In this document: one piece after another, positions 7,999 to 17,067 of the stretch
Layout: each line of letters starts with the position of its first letter
Numbering within the stretch: the first letter of the stretch is position 1
The notes under the pieces: model-generated
Seen by the model: only the letters and a program-made list of their open reading frames with translations
Told to the model about the DNA's origin: nothing
Databases searched by the model: none
Program-made: the position numbers and the translations under genes
NCBI RefSeq assembly: GCF_003402535.2
Contig: NZ_AP025170.1
Coordinates: forward strand, 3,286,001 to 3,350,000
Source: Cupriavidus sp. P-10
Lineage (GTDB): Bacteria; Pseudomonadota; Gammaproteobacteria; Burkholderiales; Burkholderiaceae
Length of the DNA stretch: 64,000 nucleotides
Direction of reading: 5' to 3'

Positions 7999-9519
7999 TC
8001 AAGCCGGCGCCTTGCGCACCAGTGCCAGCGCTTCGCGCCGGAACGCGTGGCCGGCCTGGTGGTAGAACGGATGCGGCGAGAACTGCCGCGAGATAAACGA
8101 GGCCAGCAGCGATGCCGCAAGCAGGTACACGGTCAGGTCCTGCGTGCGCGTCATCTCCATCACGATCACACTGGCGGTGATCGGCGCCTGCGTGGCCGCG
8201 GCCAGGAACGCCGCCATCGACACCAGCGCCAGCACGCGCGGTTCGGCCATGCCGGTGACGAACTGCGCCACGTTCTGGCCGATGCCCGCGCCGATGGCCA
8301 GCGCCGGGGTGAAGATCCCGCCCGGGATGCCAGCAAAGTACGACGCCACCGTCGCCACCAGCTTGGCGATGCCAAACCACAGCGTGGCATGCGATTCGCC
8401 GTTGATCAGCGCCGCGGCCTGCTCGTAGCCGGTGCCGAAGGTGGCGCCAGCGGTCGCCACGCCGAGGACGGCCACCACCAGTCCGCAGCCGAACGCGACC
8501 CACACCGGATGCTGCGTCGCCCAGTCACCCCAGCGTGCGGGCAGCAGCCCGGGCACGCCGCCCGCCAGCGCCTTGGCGAAGAAGCCGCCCAGCACGCCAT
8601 TGAGCAGCGCGCACACCAGCACCGGGCCCCACGCGTTGCTCAACACCAGCATCGGCACCTTGACCACGAAATACGGGTTGTTGCCCAGTACCGCCAGCGA
8701 CAGGAAGCCCGCGGTCAGCACGCCCGACAGCACCAGCCGGTCCCAGCGCACCGCGGTGCCGCGCCCCAGTTCCTCGATGGCGAAGACCACGCCGGCCAGC
8801 GGCGTATTGAATGCGGCCGCCAGCCCGCCAGCCGCGCCCGCGGCGATCAGCGCATTGGGATGGAAGCCGATGCGAAAGCGCAGCTTCTCCTGGCACCAGC
8901 GGCCCCACGCCAGCATGCCGGCGGCGCCGACCTGCACCGATGGCCCCTCGCGGCCCACCGAGGCGCCGGCCAGCAACGCCAGCGTGGTCAGCAACACCTT
9001 CCACATCGATTGCCGCAATGACACCAGCAGCGTCTGCGCCGGGCCATTCGGGGGCAGCGTGACCGCCGCGATCACCTGCGGGATGCCGCTGCCGCGAGCC
9101 TGCGGCGCCAGGCGGATGGTCAGCCAGCGCAACGCGGCCAGGCCGAACGGCAGCATCACGAAAGCCAGCCACGGCGTGGCCTGGGTCAGATGGTGGTTCC
9201 AGCGCAGCGCCACCTCGGCGATCCACGCGAACACCAGCGAGAACAAGCCGACGCAGCCGGCACCGAACATGAACACCGTGTAGCGCAGCGTGGTGCGCGA
9301 TATGCGGCCGGCCTGGCGCGACTTGCGCCGCGCGGCGACGCGGGCGCGGCGGCTGAGTTCATTGATGAGGCGGGGATCGGGGGGCGGCGCGGCAGGGTCA
9401 GGCCGGGCCGGGGCGCCCGGCCGCTGCGCCGGCTCCGTGGACGACGGATCGGCGGAATCGGGATCTTTGGGATCGGTGGGCTCGCGCTCGGTCATGACAC
9501 TGGGGCGTTGCTGGGCCAT
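7999..9519 (-). CDS. ClC-family chloride channel/antiporter
   Basis: This 506-residue membrane protein has the ClC selectivity motifs: GSGIPQV, GREGPSVQ and GIPGGIFTPALAIGAGIG. The gating Glu of GREGP is present. A second Glu pair in VFAIEEL matches the internal proton-glutamate region of ClC-ec1, so it is more likely an H+/Cl- exchanger than a passive channel. The N terminus is a Pro/Asp-rich cytosolic extension of about 80 residues, longer than in E. coli ClcA. There is no C-terminal CBS pair. A start eight codons later (MTEREP) is also possible. Confidence 0.92.
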   Translation of the reverse strand: MAQQRPSVMTEREPTDPKDPDSADPSSTEPAQRPGAPARPDPAAPPPDPRLINELSRRARVAARRKSRQAGRISRTTLRYTVFMFGAGCVGLFSLVFAWIAEVALRWNHHLTQATPWLAFVMLPFGLAALRWLTIRLAPQARGSGIPQVIAAVTLPPNGPAQTLLVSLRQSMWKVLLTTLALLAGASVGREGPSVQVGAAGMLAWGRWCQEKLRFRIGFHPNALIAAGAAGGLAAAFNTPLAGVVFAIEELGRGTAVRWDRLVLSGVLTAGFLSLAVLGNNPYFVVKVPMLVLSNAWGPVLVCALLNGVLGGFFAKALAGGVPGLLPARWGDWATQHPVWVAFGCGLVVAVLGVATAGATFGTGYEQAAALINGESHATLWFGIAKLVATVASYFAGIPGGIFTPALAIGAGIGQNVAQFVTGMAEPRVLALVSMAAFLAAATQAPITASVIVMEMTRTQDLTVYLLAASLLASFISRQFSPHPFYHQAGHAFRREALALVRKAPA

Positions 9520-9614
9520 CCGGCGCGGGCGTTGCTGGCGCGGCCGGCATCAGCGATGAACTATACGCCCAACGTTGCGGCGTGGGCCAAGGGTGGGCGG
9601 TGGCATGAGCGCTC

Positions 9615-9740
9615 CGCTCTCCCGCGAAGTGGGAGAGGGGTTGGGGGAGAGGGCCAGCGTGTCAACGAAGTGGAGCGGCATCGTGCTTGCCATGCGCCCT
9701 CCCTCTCCCCCGGCCCCTCTCCCGCAAGCAGGAGAGGGGA
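9615..9740. repeat. Pair of inverted CTCTCCC/GGGAGAGGGG repeat elements
   Basis: Two GC-rich palindromic units lie in opposite orientation: about 9615-9653 (CTCTCCCGCGAAGTGGGAGA core) and about 9699-9740 (CCCTCTCCCGCAAGCAGGAG core). Each forms its own hairpin and the two can also pair with each other. Similar units recur at 15400-15438, 15510-15557 and 25633-25665, all between genes. This looks like a dispersed REP-like family. Confidence 0.75.
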
Positions 9741-9765
9741 GCAAACCTTCTGAAAGCCAGCGTAT

Positions 9766-10764
9766 TCAATCCAGCGAAATATTATTCGCCCGGATCACCT
9801 TCCCCCAATGCTCGCGGTCCGCCTCGATATACCGGTCGATCTCCGCCTGCGTGCGCGGCGGCTGCACGATCAGCCCGAGCGCGCTGAAGGTCGCGCGGAA
9901 CTGCGGGTCCTTCAGCACGTGCGCAGCGGCGGCCTGCAGCCTGGCGACAGCATCAGGCGGCGTCTGCGCCGGCACCGCCAGCCCGAACCACGTCGCCGCC
10001 TGGAAATTGGGATAGCCGCTCTCAGCCACCGTCGGCACGTTGGGCAGCACCTCCAGCCGGGTGCGGCCGGTCACCGCCAGCGCCTTGAGCTTGCCAGCCT
10101 TGATATGCGGCAGCGAGGTGCTGACCACATCGACCATCAGCTGCACATCATTGGCCAGCAGCGCCGCCAGCGCAGGCGCGCTGCCGTTGTATGGCACGTG
10201 CGTGACGTTGATGCCCAGCTCGGTCTTGAGCATCTCGGTGGCAAGCTGCAGCGCATTGCCCAGCCCCACCGATGCATAGTTGAGCTTGCCGCCTGAGGTC
10301 TTGGCGTAGGCCGCGAACTCCTTGATGTTGTTGGCCGGCACCTGGGTGTTGGTCACCACCACCAGCGGCGCCTCCGCGCCAATCGTGAAGATCTTGAAGT
10401 CCTTGGGCGGATCGTAGGTGATCTTCTTGTACAGCATCGGGTTCAGCACCATGCTGCCGTTGGTGGCCAGCACCATGGTGTAGCCGTCGGCGGGCGCACG
10501 GGCCACGCTGTTGGTGCCGATCATGGTGGCGGCGCCGGGGCGGTTTTCCACCACCACGGTCTGGCCAAGCTGGCGCGACATGCCGTCGGCCAGCGCGCGC
10601 CCGAACTGGTCGGTCGAGCCGCCCGGCGTGTACGGCACCACCAGCTTGAGCGGCCGGTCCGGATAGGCGGCCAGCGCGGCGCCGCCCCACAATGCCAGCG
10701 CGCATCCGGCGCCGGCTGCCATCGCGGCGAGCCAGGCCCGCCGTCCTCTTTTGTCCTTGTGCAT
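9766..10764 (-). CDS. Bug/TctC family periplasmic solute-binding receptor
   Basis: The 332-residue protein has a signal peptide (AMAAGAGCALALWGGAALAA) followed by YPDRPLKLVVPYTPGGSTD, the classic N terminus of Bug receptors of tripartite tricarboxylate-type transport. Such proteins bind carboxylates and are hugely expanded in Cupriavidus and Bordetella. The start at 10764 is preceded by a good GAGACG ribosome site. It follows the acyl-CoA ligase gene by 49 bases on the same strand, so ligand capture and CoA activation of the same acid are plausible. No TctA/TctB membrane genes are nearby, which is normal for orphan Bug genes. Confidence 0.92.
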   Translation of the reverse strand: MHKDKRGRRAWLAAMAAGAGCALALWGGAALAAYPDRPLKLVVPYTPGGSTDQFGRALADGMSRQLGQTVVVENRPGAATMIGTNSVARAPADGYTMVLATNGSMVLNPMLYKKITYDPPKDFKIFTIGAEAPLVVVTNTQVPANNIKEFAAYAKTSGGKLNYASVGLGNALQLATEMLKTELGINVTHVPYNGSAPALAALLANDVQLMVDVVSTSLPHIKAGKLKALAVTGRTRLEVLPNVPTVAESGYPNFQAATWFGLAVPAQTPPDAVARLQAAAAHVLKDPQFRATFSALGLIVQPPRTQAEIDRYIEADREHWGKVIRANNISLD

Positions 10765-10813
10765 CGCGTCTCCTCGTGTGGTTATCTCTGTATTGCCGCG
10801 CTGCCCGGTGGAC

Positions 10814-12307
10814 TCAGACGCGCCGCTGGCGGCCTTCCCAGTATCGGTCACGCAGCCGGCGCTTGGCGAGCTTGCCGGTCTCGTCGCGCGGCAGCTGCGG
10901 CTCGATCACGATGCTGCGCGGCACCTTGAAGCCCGACAGCCGCTGGCGCAGCCATTCGATCACCTCGGCTTCGCGGATTTCCACGCCGGGCATCGGCTGC
11001 ACCATGCCGAGCAGGCGCTCGCCGTACTCGTCGTCGGGCACGCCGAACACCACGCAGTCGGCCACGCCGGGATAGCGCACCAGTTCGTGCTCGATCTCGG
11101 CCGGGTAGATGTTGACACCGCCGGAGATCACCATGTCCGAGGCGCGGTCGCAGATAAACAGGTAGCCGTCGGCATCGACGTAGCCCATGTCGCCCAGCGT
11201 TACCAGTCCGCCGCGGTCGATCGCGCGGCGCGCGGCGTCGTTGTTGCGGTAGCTGAAGTCGGGATAAGCGGGCTGGCGCACGTAGACCAGGCCGATCTCG
11301 CCCGGCGCGCACTCGCGGCCGTCTTCATCCAGGATGCGCAGTTGCGCGTCATCGACCGGGCGGCCGGCGGTGCCGGGGCGCGCGGCGGCGTCTGCCGGCG
11401 TGGCCACGGTGATCATGCCGGCCTCGCTGGAGGCATAGGTCTCGTGGATGATCGGGCCGAACCAGTCGAGCATGGCGCGCTTGACCTCCGGCGCGCACGG
11501 CGATCCGGTCGAGGCCACGAAGCGCAGCGACGACAGGTCGTACTTCGCGCGCACCTCGGGCGGCAGCTTGAGCAGGCGCACGTACATGATCGGCACCAGG
11601 TAGATCACGTCGATGCGATGCTTTTCGACCAGCGCCAGCACCTGCTCGGCATCGAAGCGCGGTGTGATCACCAGGCGCTCGGCCATCTGCAGCGCGTTCT
11701 GGATAAACGAGCTTGGCGCGCTGTGGTACAGCGGCGCCGACATCAGCGCGCGGCAGCCCGGCTCGAGGCCGTAGGTCTGCCGCACCAGCGAGCGCGCGCG
11801 CTCCTGCTGCGCTTCCAGCTGGTCCAGCGGGACCGGAGCGCGTATCACGCCCTTGGGCCGGCCGGTGGTGCCTGAGGTGTAGGCCATATGGCCGCGCGGT
11901 GCCACGCGCGGACCATCGTAAGCGGGCTGCTGCGCCAGCCAGCCTTCATATTCGATCGCGCCCTCGGCGCTGCCGCCGACCGACAGTACGGTCATGCCCG
12001 CGGGCACCGCGTCACGCACCGCGGGCAGCAGGTCGGACTGGACCAGCAGCACCTTGGCGCCGCTGTCGGCCAGCAGGAAGCGCACTTCCTCGGCGGTGAA
12101 GTGCCAGTTGATCGGGCAGTAGTAGCAGCCGGCGGTGCGGCACGCGTTGACCACGTCGGCGTAGGCGGGATCGTTGCGCAGCAGCACCGCGACCACGTCG
12201 CCCTGCTGAACGCCCAGCCGGCGCAGGCCGCCGGCGAGTTGCGCGCCGCGCGCCACCAGTTCGTCGGCGGTGCGGTGCATGTCTTCAAACCAGAGGTCCG
12301 TGGCCAT
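10814..12307 (-). CDS. AMP-dependent acyl-CoA synthetase/ligase
   Basis: This 497-residue adenylate-forming enzyme activates a carboxylic acid to its CoA thioester via an acyl-adenylate. It shows the P-loop motif AYTSGTTGRPKGV, the ETYASSEAG adenine-binding motif, a GDMGYVD motif and the C-terminal catalytic Lys in ETGKLAKRR. The start at 12307 (MATDLWFED) is preceded by GGGAGAC. It probably forms an operon with the Bug receptor downstream and is controlled by the divergent LysR gene. The acid cannot be named from sequence; medium-chain or aromatic acids are both possible. Confidence 0.88.
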   Translation of the reverse strand: MATDLWFEDMHRTADELVARGAQLAGGLRRLGVQQGDVVAVLLRNDPAYADVVNACRTAGCYYCPINWHFTAEEVRFLLADSGAKVLLVQSDLLPAVRDAVPAGMTVLSVGGSAEGAIEYEGWLAQQPAYDGPRVAPRGHMAYTSGTTGRPKGVIRAPVPLDQLEAQQERARSLVRQTYGLEPGCRALMSAPLYHSAPSSFIQNALQMAERLVITPRFDAEQVLALVEKHRIDVIYLVPIMYVRLLKLPPEVRAKYDLSSLRFVASTGSPCAPEVKRAMLDWFGPIIHETYASSEAGMITVATPADAAARPGTAGRPVDDAQLRILDEDGRECAPGEIGLVYVRQPAYPDFSYRNNDAARRAIDRGGLVTLGDMGYVDADGYLFICDRASDMVISGGVNIYPAEIEHELVRYPGVADCVVFGVPDDEYGERLLGMVQPMPGVEIREAEVIEWLRQRLSGFKVPRSIVIEPQLPRDETGKLAKRRLRDRYWEGRQRRV

Positions 12308-12370
12308 CCGTTGTCTCCCTTTCTCGCTGAGCTGACTGACAGCTTGCCACTGTATCGGCGCGGCCCTGCA

Positions 12371-12420
12371 TCGACAATCACGCGCAGCGGAATCACAATG
12401 TTGCGCCAGACTCGACAATC
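12371..12420. promoter_or_regulatory. Direct repeats in the ligase/LysR divergent promoter region
   Basis: The nine-base word TCGACAATC occurs at 12371-12379 and again at 12412-12420, about 41 bases apart, between the start codons of the ligase and the LysR gene. Such spacing is compatible with paired LysR binding sites, but no T-N11-A site is clear-cut. Confidence 0.4.
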
Positions 12421-12436
12421 CCACAGGCAATCCCGG

Positions 12437-13345
12437 ATGGACCTCAACCTGATCCAGGCCTTCGTCGACATCGTCGATGCCGGCAATCTTGCCGAAGCGG
12501 GCCGGCGGCGCGGCGTCACGCGTTCGCAGGTCAGCCGCCAGTTGCGCGAGCTGGAGCACCAGGCCGGCGCCCAGTTGCTGCGCCGGACCACACGGCGGCT
12601 GGAGCTGACCGAGCCCGGCCATGCGCTGTACCAGCACGGCGTACGCATCCTGCAGGAGGTGACTTCGGCGCAGGCGGAGATCGACAGCCTGGGCAAGACA
12701 TTGCGCGGCCATGTGCGCGTGAGCGTGCCGACCGGGCTGGGTGACGCCTATATCGCGCCATTGCTGCTGCGGTTCGCCAAGCTGCATCCCGGGATCACCC
12801 TGCGGGTGTTCTTTGCCAACCGGGTCAACGACCTGATCGCGGCCGAGATCGATGTGGCGCTGAAGGTCACTTCAACCCCGCCGCTGGACCACGTGGCACG
12901 GGAAATCTGCGACATACGCTGGCAACTGTACGCATCGCCAGAGTACCTCGCGACCATCCCGCCGGTCCGGGCGCCGCCGGACCTGGCCGGTTGCAGCTTC
13001 CTTTGCCCGCCCTATACGCCGCGCCAGTTCGCGCTGTCGCTGTACCGCGAAGGCCAGCGCGTCGACGTGGCGCTGACGCCGACGCTGCAATCCGAGCACT
13101 TCCTGTTCCTGGCACGCGCGGTGCGGGAGGGGCATGGCATCGGCCTGCTGCCGGCCTATATCGGGTGGGAAGAAGTGCGCGCTGGCGAACTGGTGCCGGT
13201 ACTGCCGGACTGGCGCCCTGAGGGCCTGGGCAACCGGCTCTTCATCATCACCACGCCCAACCTCCATCCGTCGATGGCAACGCGGGCGCTGATCGAATTC
13301 ATGCGCGACGAACTGGGCAAGCTCGAAGTCTTCGCCGCCCCCTGA
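12437..13345 (+). CDS. LysR family transcriptional regulator
   Basis: The 302-residue protein has the LysR N-terminal helix-turn-helix (MDLNLIQAFVDIVDAGNLAEA, then SQVSRQLRELE) and the periplasmic-binding-like effector domain. It is divergent from the ligase/Bug operon and so is its likely regulator. An alternative ATG at 12398 in the same frame would add 13 residues. I prefer 12437 because LysR proteins usually begin two to five residues before the conserved L-x-F segment. Confidence 0.9.
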   Translation: MDLNLIQAFVDIVDAGNLAEAGRRRGVTRSQVSRQLRELEHQAGAQLLRRTTRRLELTEPGHALYQHGVRILQEVTSAQAEIDSLGKTLRGHVRVSVPTGLGDAYIAPLLLRFAKLHPGITLRVFFANRVNDLIAAEIDVALKVTSTPPLDHVAREICDIRWQLYASPEYLATIPPVRAPPDLAGCSFLCPPYTPRQFALSLYREGQRVDVALTPTLQSEHFLFLARAVREGHGIGLLPAYIGWEEVRAGELVPVLPDWRPEGLGNRLFIITTPNLHPSMATRALIEFMRDELGKLEVFAAP

Positions 13346-13439
13346 AGGCCGACCTAGACGTGCAGCCGGCCCCACGCCGGGAGCGGAATGGCCGATGATC
13401 GAACGAAATTGCGCGAGGTCCCGGCTAACTGGTGAACGA

Positions 13440-13486
13440 ACTTTCATTCTGCAAGCTATGCTTCAGAACACTTGCAAATTGAAAGT
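13440..13486. promoter_or_regulatory. Large inverted repeat, candidate HxlR operator overlapping a promoter
   Basis: The arms ACTTTCATTCTGCAAG (13440-13455) and CTTGCAAATTGAAAGT (13471-13486) are reverse complements at 14 of 16 positions, with a 15-base spacer. The spacer contains TATGCT (13457-13462), a possible -10 box. The site lies 15 bases before the HxlR start codon and fits an autoregulatory operator. Confidence 0.65.
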
Positions 13487-13501
13487 AAGGCCGAACCCGC
13501 C

Positions 13502-14020
13502 ATGCCCACCCCAACCGATTTCACTTCGATGCCCTGCCCGGTCGCCCGCTCCATGGCGGTGCTGGGCGAGCGCTGGGCCATCCTGGTGCTGCGCGAGGCC
13601 TTCTACGGCAGCACGCGCTTCGACGAGTTCGAACGCAACCTGGGCATCGCCCCCAACATCCTCAGCGCCCGGCTCAAGACGCTCGTGTCGCATGGCCTGC
13701 TGGCCCGCGTCACGCCAGACGGTGGTGGCCGCCACGTCTACCAGCTGACCGACAAGGGCCGTGACTTCTTCCCCGCCTATGTAGCGCTCAAGGCCTGGGC
13801 CGACCGCTGGATGACCGATGAAAAAGGTCCGCTGACGCTGCTGCAGGACCGTCGCACCGGCGAGGAAATCGCCGAGCCGGAGCTGGCACGCGCGGACGGT
13901 ACGCCGATCACGCTGGACGACGTGCGCGTGCTGCCCGGCCCGGGCGCCGGCCGCTTCCTGCGGCGCCGCTTCGGCGAACCCGAGACCATCGGCCACGACG
14001 CGGAGCACGGCCATGAGTGA
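13502..14020 (+). CDS. HxlR family transcriptional regulator
   Basis: The 172-residue protein carries the HxlR winged-helix domain: a Cys near the N terminus (MPCPVARSM), GERWAILVLREAFYG, RFDEFERNLGIAPNILSARLK and the DGGGRHVYQLT wing. Some family members sense electrophiles or oxidants through the N-terminal Cys. The gene overlaps the MATE exporter by 8 bases, so the two form an operon. A strong inverted repeat just upstream suggests self-repression with derepression of the exporter by a toxic ligand. The last 60 residues extend beyond the HTH. Confidence 0.9.
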   Translation: MPTPTDFTSMPCPVARSMAVLGERWAILVLREAFYGSTRFDEFERNLGIAPNILSARLKTLVSHGLLARVTPDGGGRHVYQLTDKGRDFFPAYVALKAWADRWMTDEKGPLTLLQDRRTGEEIAEPELARADGTPITLDDVRVLPGPGAGRFLRRRFGEPETIGHDAEHGHE

Positions 14021-15371
14021 AACCCGTGCCTTGCCTGCCGGCACTGTCCCCACCGAGACCGTCCCCGCCACCGAACTCGCCCGGCGCATCGGCCGCCTGG
14101 CTGGCCCGACCGCGCTGATCGCGGTGCTGCAGGCCGTGGGCCAGCTGATCGAAACCTGGCTGGCCGCGCGCCAGGGCACCGCTGCGCTGGCCGGCTGGGC
14201 GGTGGTGCTGCCGTTTGCGCTGCTGCTGCAACAGATGTCGACCGGCGCCATGGGCGGCGGCGTGGTCGCGGCGATCGCGCGGGCGCTGGGCGCCAACAAG
14301 CGCGACGAAGCTTCGGAGCTGGTGATGCATGCGCTGCTGATTGCGGTCACGGCGGGGCTGGCCTTTGCCGTAGTGCTGGCCGGCTTTCCGCGCGGCGTGC
14401 TCGGTGCCGTGGCCGGCGCCACCGCCGCCGAAGCCGCTGCCACCTATGCGATCTGGCTGTTCGGCGCGGGGGCGATCCCGGCATGGCTGGCCAATACGCT
14501 GGCCTCGGTGCTGCGCGGCGGCGGCCGCCATGCGCTGGCGGCGCGTGTGCTGGCGCTGATGTGGGTGGCCTTCCCGGTGCTGGCGTGGCTGCTGGCCGAA
14601 CCCGCCGGGATGGGGCTGGCCGGCATCGGCGCGGCGCTGGCGGCGGTCTCGTGGGCAGCGGCGCTGGCGATGGCGATCGTGGTCGCGCGCGGCGGCGCGG
14701 GTTTCGTGCCGGTGTTGCGGGTGCGGCCATCGTGGGCGCTGTTCTCGCGCATCCTGTCGGTGGGGCTGGTGGCGTGCGCGCTGGCTTCGGTGGCCAACCT
14801 GACCACCATCCTCGTCACCGCGCAACTGCGCCACCATGGCACCGCGGCGGTGGCCGCCTACGGGATCTCGGCGCGGCTGGAATTCCTGATGATTCCGCTC
14901 GCGTTCGGCGTGGGCTCGGCGCTGACGGCACTGGTCGGGCGTGCGGTCGGTGCCGGCGACTGGCATACGGCGCGCCGCACCGCCTGGGTGGGTGCCTTCC
15001 TCGCGTTGCTGATCGCGGGGACGGCGGGCGCAGCGGTGGGGCTTGCGCCAATGCAATTTGCCAGCCTGTTCAGCAGCGATGCCGAGGTGATCGCCATTGC
15101 CGCGCGCGCGCTGTCATGGGTGGGGCCGGCGTTTGGCGGCTTCGGGCTGGGCATGGCACTGTACTTTGCCTCGATGGGTGCCGGGCGCATGCGCTGGCCG
15201 GTTGCGGCGGGGCTGTGCCGGATCGCGCTGGCCGCCGGCGGAGGCTGGGTGCTGGCCAATGTGTTCGGGATGGGGCTGGACGGGCATTTCCTGGGGGTCG
15301 CGCTGGGCATTACCGCCTATGGCGTGGTGACGGCACTGGGCGTCAGGCAGGGGGAGTGGTCGGCGCGGTAG
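14013..15371 (+). CDS. MATE family multidrug/sodium exporter
   Basis: This 452-residue protein has about 12 hydrophobic segments in two MatE halves, with motifs such as GTAALAGWAVVLPF and GALTALVGRAVGAGDW-type loops in the second half. MATE pumps export cationic drugs or metabolites using Na+ or H+ gradients across the inner membrane. The start overlaps the end of the HxlR gene by 8 bases. The pairing with an HxlR sensor suggests inducible efflux of a reactive compound. The substrate cannot be told from the sequence. Confidence 0.88.
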   Translation: MSETRALPAGTVPTETVPATELARRIGRLAGPTALIAVLQAVGQLIETWLAARQGTAALAGWAVVLPFALLLQQMSTGAMGGGVVAAIARALGANKRDEASELVMHALLIAVTAGLAFAVVLAGFPRGVLGAVAGATAAEAAATYAIWLFGAGAIPAWLANTLASVLRGGGRHALAARVLALMWVAFPVLAWLLAEPAGMGLAGIGAALAAVSWAAALAMAIVVARGGAGFVPVLRVRPSWALFSRILSVGLVACALASVANLTTILVTAQLRHHGTAAVAAYGISARLEFLMIPLAFGVGSALTALVGRAVGAGDWHTARRTAWVGAFLALLIAGTAGAAVGLAPMQFASLFSSDAEVIAIAARALSWVGPAFGGFGLGMALYFASMGAGRMRWPVAAGLCRIALAAGGGWVLANVFGMGLDGHFLGVALGITAYGVVTALGVRQGEWSAR

Positions 15372-15399
15372 CGATGCCTTGCGCATACCACCGCTTTGC

Positions 15400-15557
15400 T
15401 CCCCTCTCCCGCCTGCGAGAGGGGCCGGGGGAGAGGGCGGGACTGTCAAAAGCTGACGTCCCGTGGGTTAAAACCGAAGGCCTTGCCTGGGGTGGTGCCT
15501 GGCTAGACCACCCCTCTCCCCAACCCTCTCCCCTGAGGGGCCTGAGGGGAGAGGGAG
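15400..15557. repeat. Two further units of the CTCTCCC palindromic repeat family
   Basis: Units at about 15400-15438 (CCCCTCTCCCGCCTGCGAGA core) and 15510-15557 (CCCTCTCCCCAACCCTCTCC core, followed by its GGGGAGAGGG partner) fill the 253-base gap between the convergent MATE and RND operons. They match the units near 9.6 kb and may act as bidirectional terminators. The rest of the gap holds no gene. Confidence 0.7.
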
Positions 15558-15624
15558 AACACCTTGCCTGGGCTAGCTCGGGCGGCTTGGGAGCACCCAA
15601 AACCGTCGGCTTCGGCTCTGGTTT

Positions 15625-17067
15625 TCACCTCGCCAACACCTTCGCATCCCCCTGCATCCCCGCCTCGCGCACGGCCTGCGGCACCGACGGCCAGCCGCCG
15701 CCCAGCGACTTGTACAGCGCCGCCGTGCTGGTAAGCACCTCGACCTGGCCCTGGATCGCCGCCAGTTGCGCATCGAACAGCTTCTCGCGCGCATTGGTGA
15801 CCTCCAGGTAGCTCGAATACCCGCCCTCATACCGGGCAAATGCCTGGTCGGCATAGATAAACAGGCTCTGCTCCTGCCGGCGCAGGCTGCCCAGCCGCGT
15901 GCGGGTCTCGACGCCATTGGCCAGCGCGCTGTTCACATCCGCCAGCGCTGCGAGCACCGTGCCCTGGTAAGCAAACATGGCTTGGCTGCGCTGCGCGGAC
16001 GCGGTCTGCACCTGCCCGCGGATGGCGCCGCCCTGGAAGATCGGCTGGGTCAGCCCCGCGCCGATCGCCCATACCCGCGACGCGCTGTCCCACAACGCGC
16101 CCGGCGACGCCGCCACGGCGCCGAACAGGCCGCTCAGGTTGACCGCTGGCAGGTAAAGCGCCTGCGCCGCGCCCAGCTGCGCATTGGCGGCGATGGCGAT
16201 CTGCTCGGCCTGCAGCACATCGGGCCGGCGCGAAAGCAAGGCGGCCGGCAGGTCGGCCCCGACCGGCGGCGCCTGCAGCTCGTTGATCGGCTTGCCACGC
16301 TCGATCGGGCCCGGCGGCCGGCCCAGCAGCACCGACAGCGCGTTCTCGGTCTGCGCAATGCTGGCACGCAGCGGCGGGATCGAGCCCTCGGCCACGTAGT
16401 AGTCATTCTCGGCCTGCGCCAGTTCAAGCTGCGAAATCACGCCGCCTTCGTAGCGCTGGCGGAAGATATCCAGGCCACTCGCGCGCGACGCCAGCGTCTG
16501 CTGCGCGACGTCGAGCTGCGCATCGAGCCCGCGCAGCGTGGCATACCCCTGCACCACGGAAGCCGCCAGCGCCAGCACCACGCCGCGGCGCGCGTACTCG
16601 GCATTCCACAGGCTGGCCTCGGCCGCCTCGGCCTGCCGGCGGATGCGGCCCCACAGGTCGATTTCCCAGTTGGCGTTGGCCAGCAGCTGGTAGGTGTTGC
16701 CGGTGCCACTGCCGAACTGCGTGCTGTTCAGGCTGCCGATGCTCTGGCGCGCGGCCAACGCGGAAAGATTGAGCTGCGGGAAAAAGCCGGCGCGCGCCAC
16801 CATCAGCTGGCCACGGAATTCGTCGATGCGCGCGGCAGCGATGCGGATATCGTAGTTGCCGGCCAGCGCCGCATCCACCAGCGCATTCAGCACCGGATCG
16901 TTGAACTGGTTCCACCAGTCGCTGTCGGCGGCGATCGCCAGCGCGCCGGTGTCGAGGCGGTACTGCGCCACCTCCGGGGTTTCCGGGCGCTGATAGTTGG
17001 GGCCGATGGCACAGCCGCCCAGCGCTGCCGCCGCGCTGGCCGCCAGCATCCACGCGCGCGGTCTCAT
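15625..17067 (-). CDS. NodT-type outer-membrane factor of an RND efflux system
   Basis: This 480-residue lipoprotein has the signal [11 protein letters not shown] with a lipobox, then [13 protein letters not shown], the hallmark start of NodT/OprM outer-membrane channels. Two repeated OEP domains follow. It forms a trimeric channel across the outer membrane and periplasm, and docks onto the RND pump. The start codon overlaps the end of the pump gene by 4 bases (ATGA), so all three efflux genes are one operon. The start at 17067 fits the lipoprotein signal exactly. Confidence 0.93.
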   Translation of the reverse strand: MRPRAWMLAASAAAALGGCAIGPNYQRPETPEVAQYRLDTGALAIAADSDWWNQFNDPVLNALVDAALAGNYDIRIAAARIDEFRGQLMVARAGFFPQLNLSALAARQSIGSLNSTQFGSGTGNTYQLLANANWEIDLWGRIRRQAEAAEASLWNAEYARRGVVLALAASVVQGYATLRGLDAQLDVAQQTLASRASGLDIFRQRYEGGVISQLELAQAENDYYVAEGSIPPLRASIAQTENALSVLLGRPPGPIERGKPINELQAPPVGADLPAALLSRRPDVLQAEQIAIAANAQLGAAQALYLPAVNLSGLFGAVAASPGALWDSASRVWAIGAGLTQPIFQGGAIRGQVQTASAQRSQAMFAYQGTVLAALADVNSALANGVETRTRLGSLRRQEQSLFIYADQAFARYEGGYSSYLEVTNAREKLFDAQLAAIQGQVEVLTSTAALYKSLGGGWPSVPQAVREAGMQGDAKVLAR

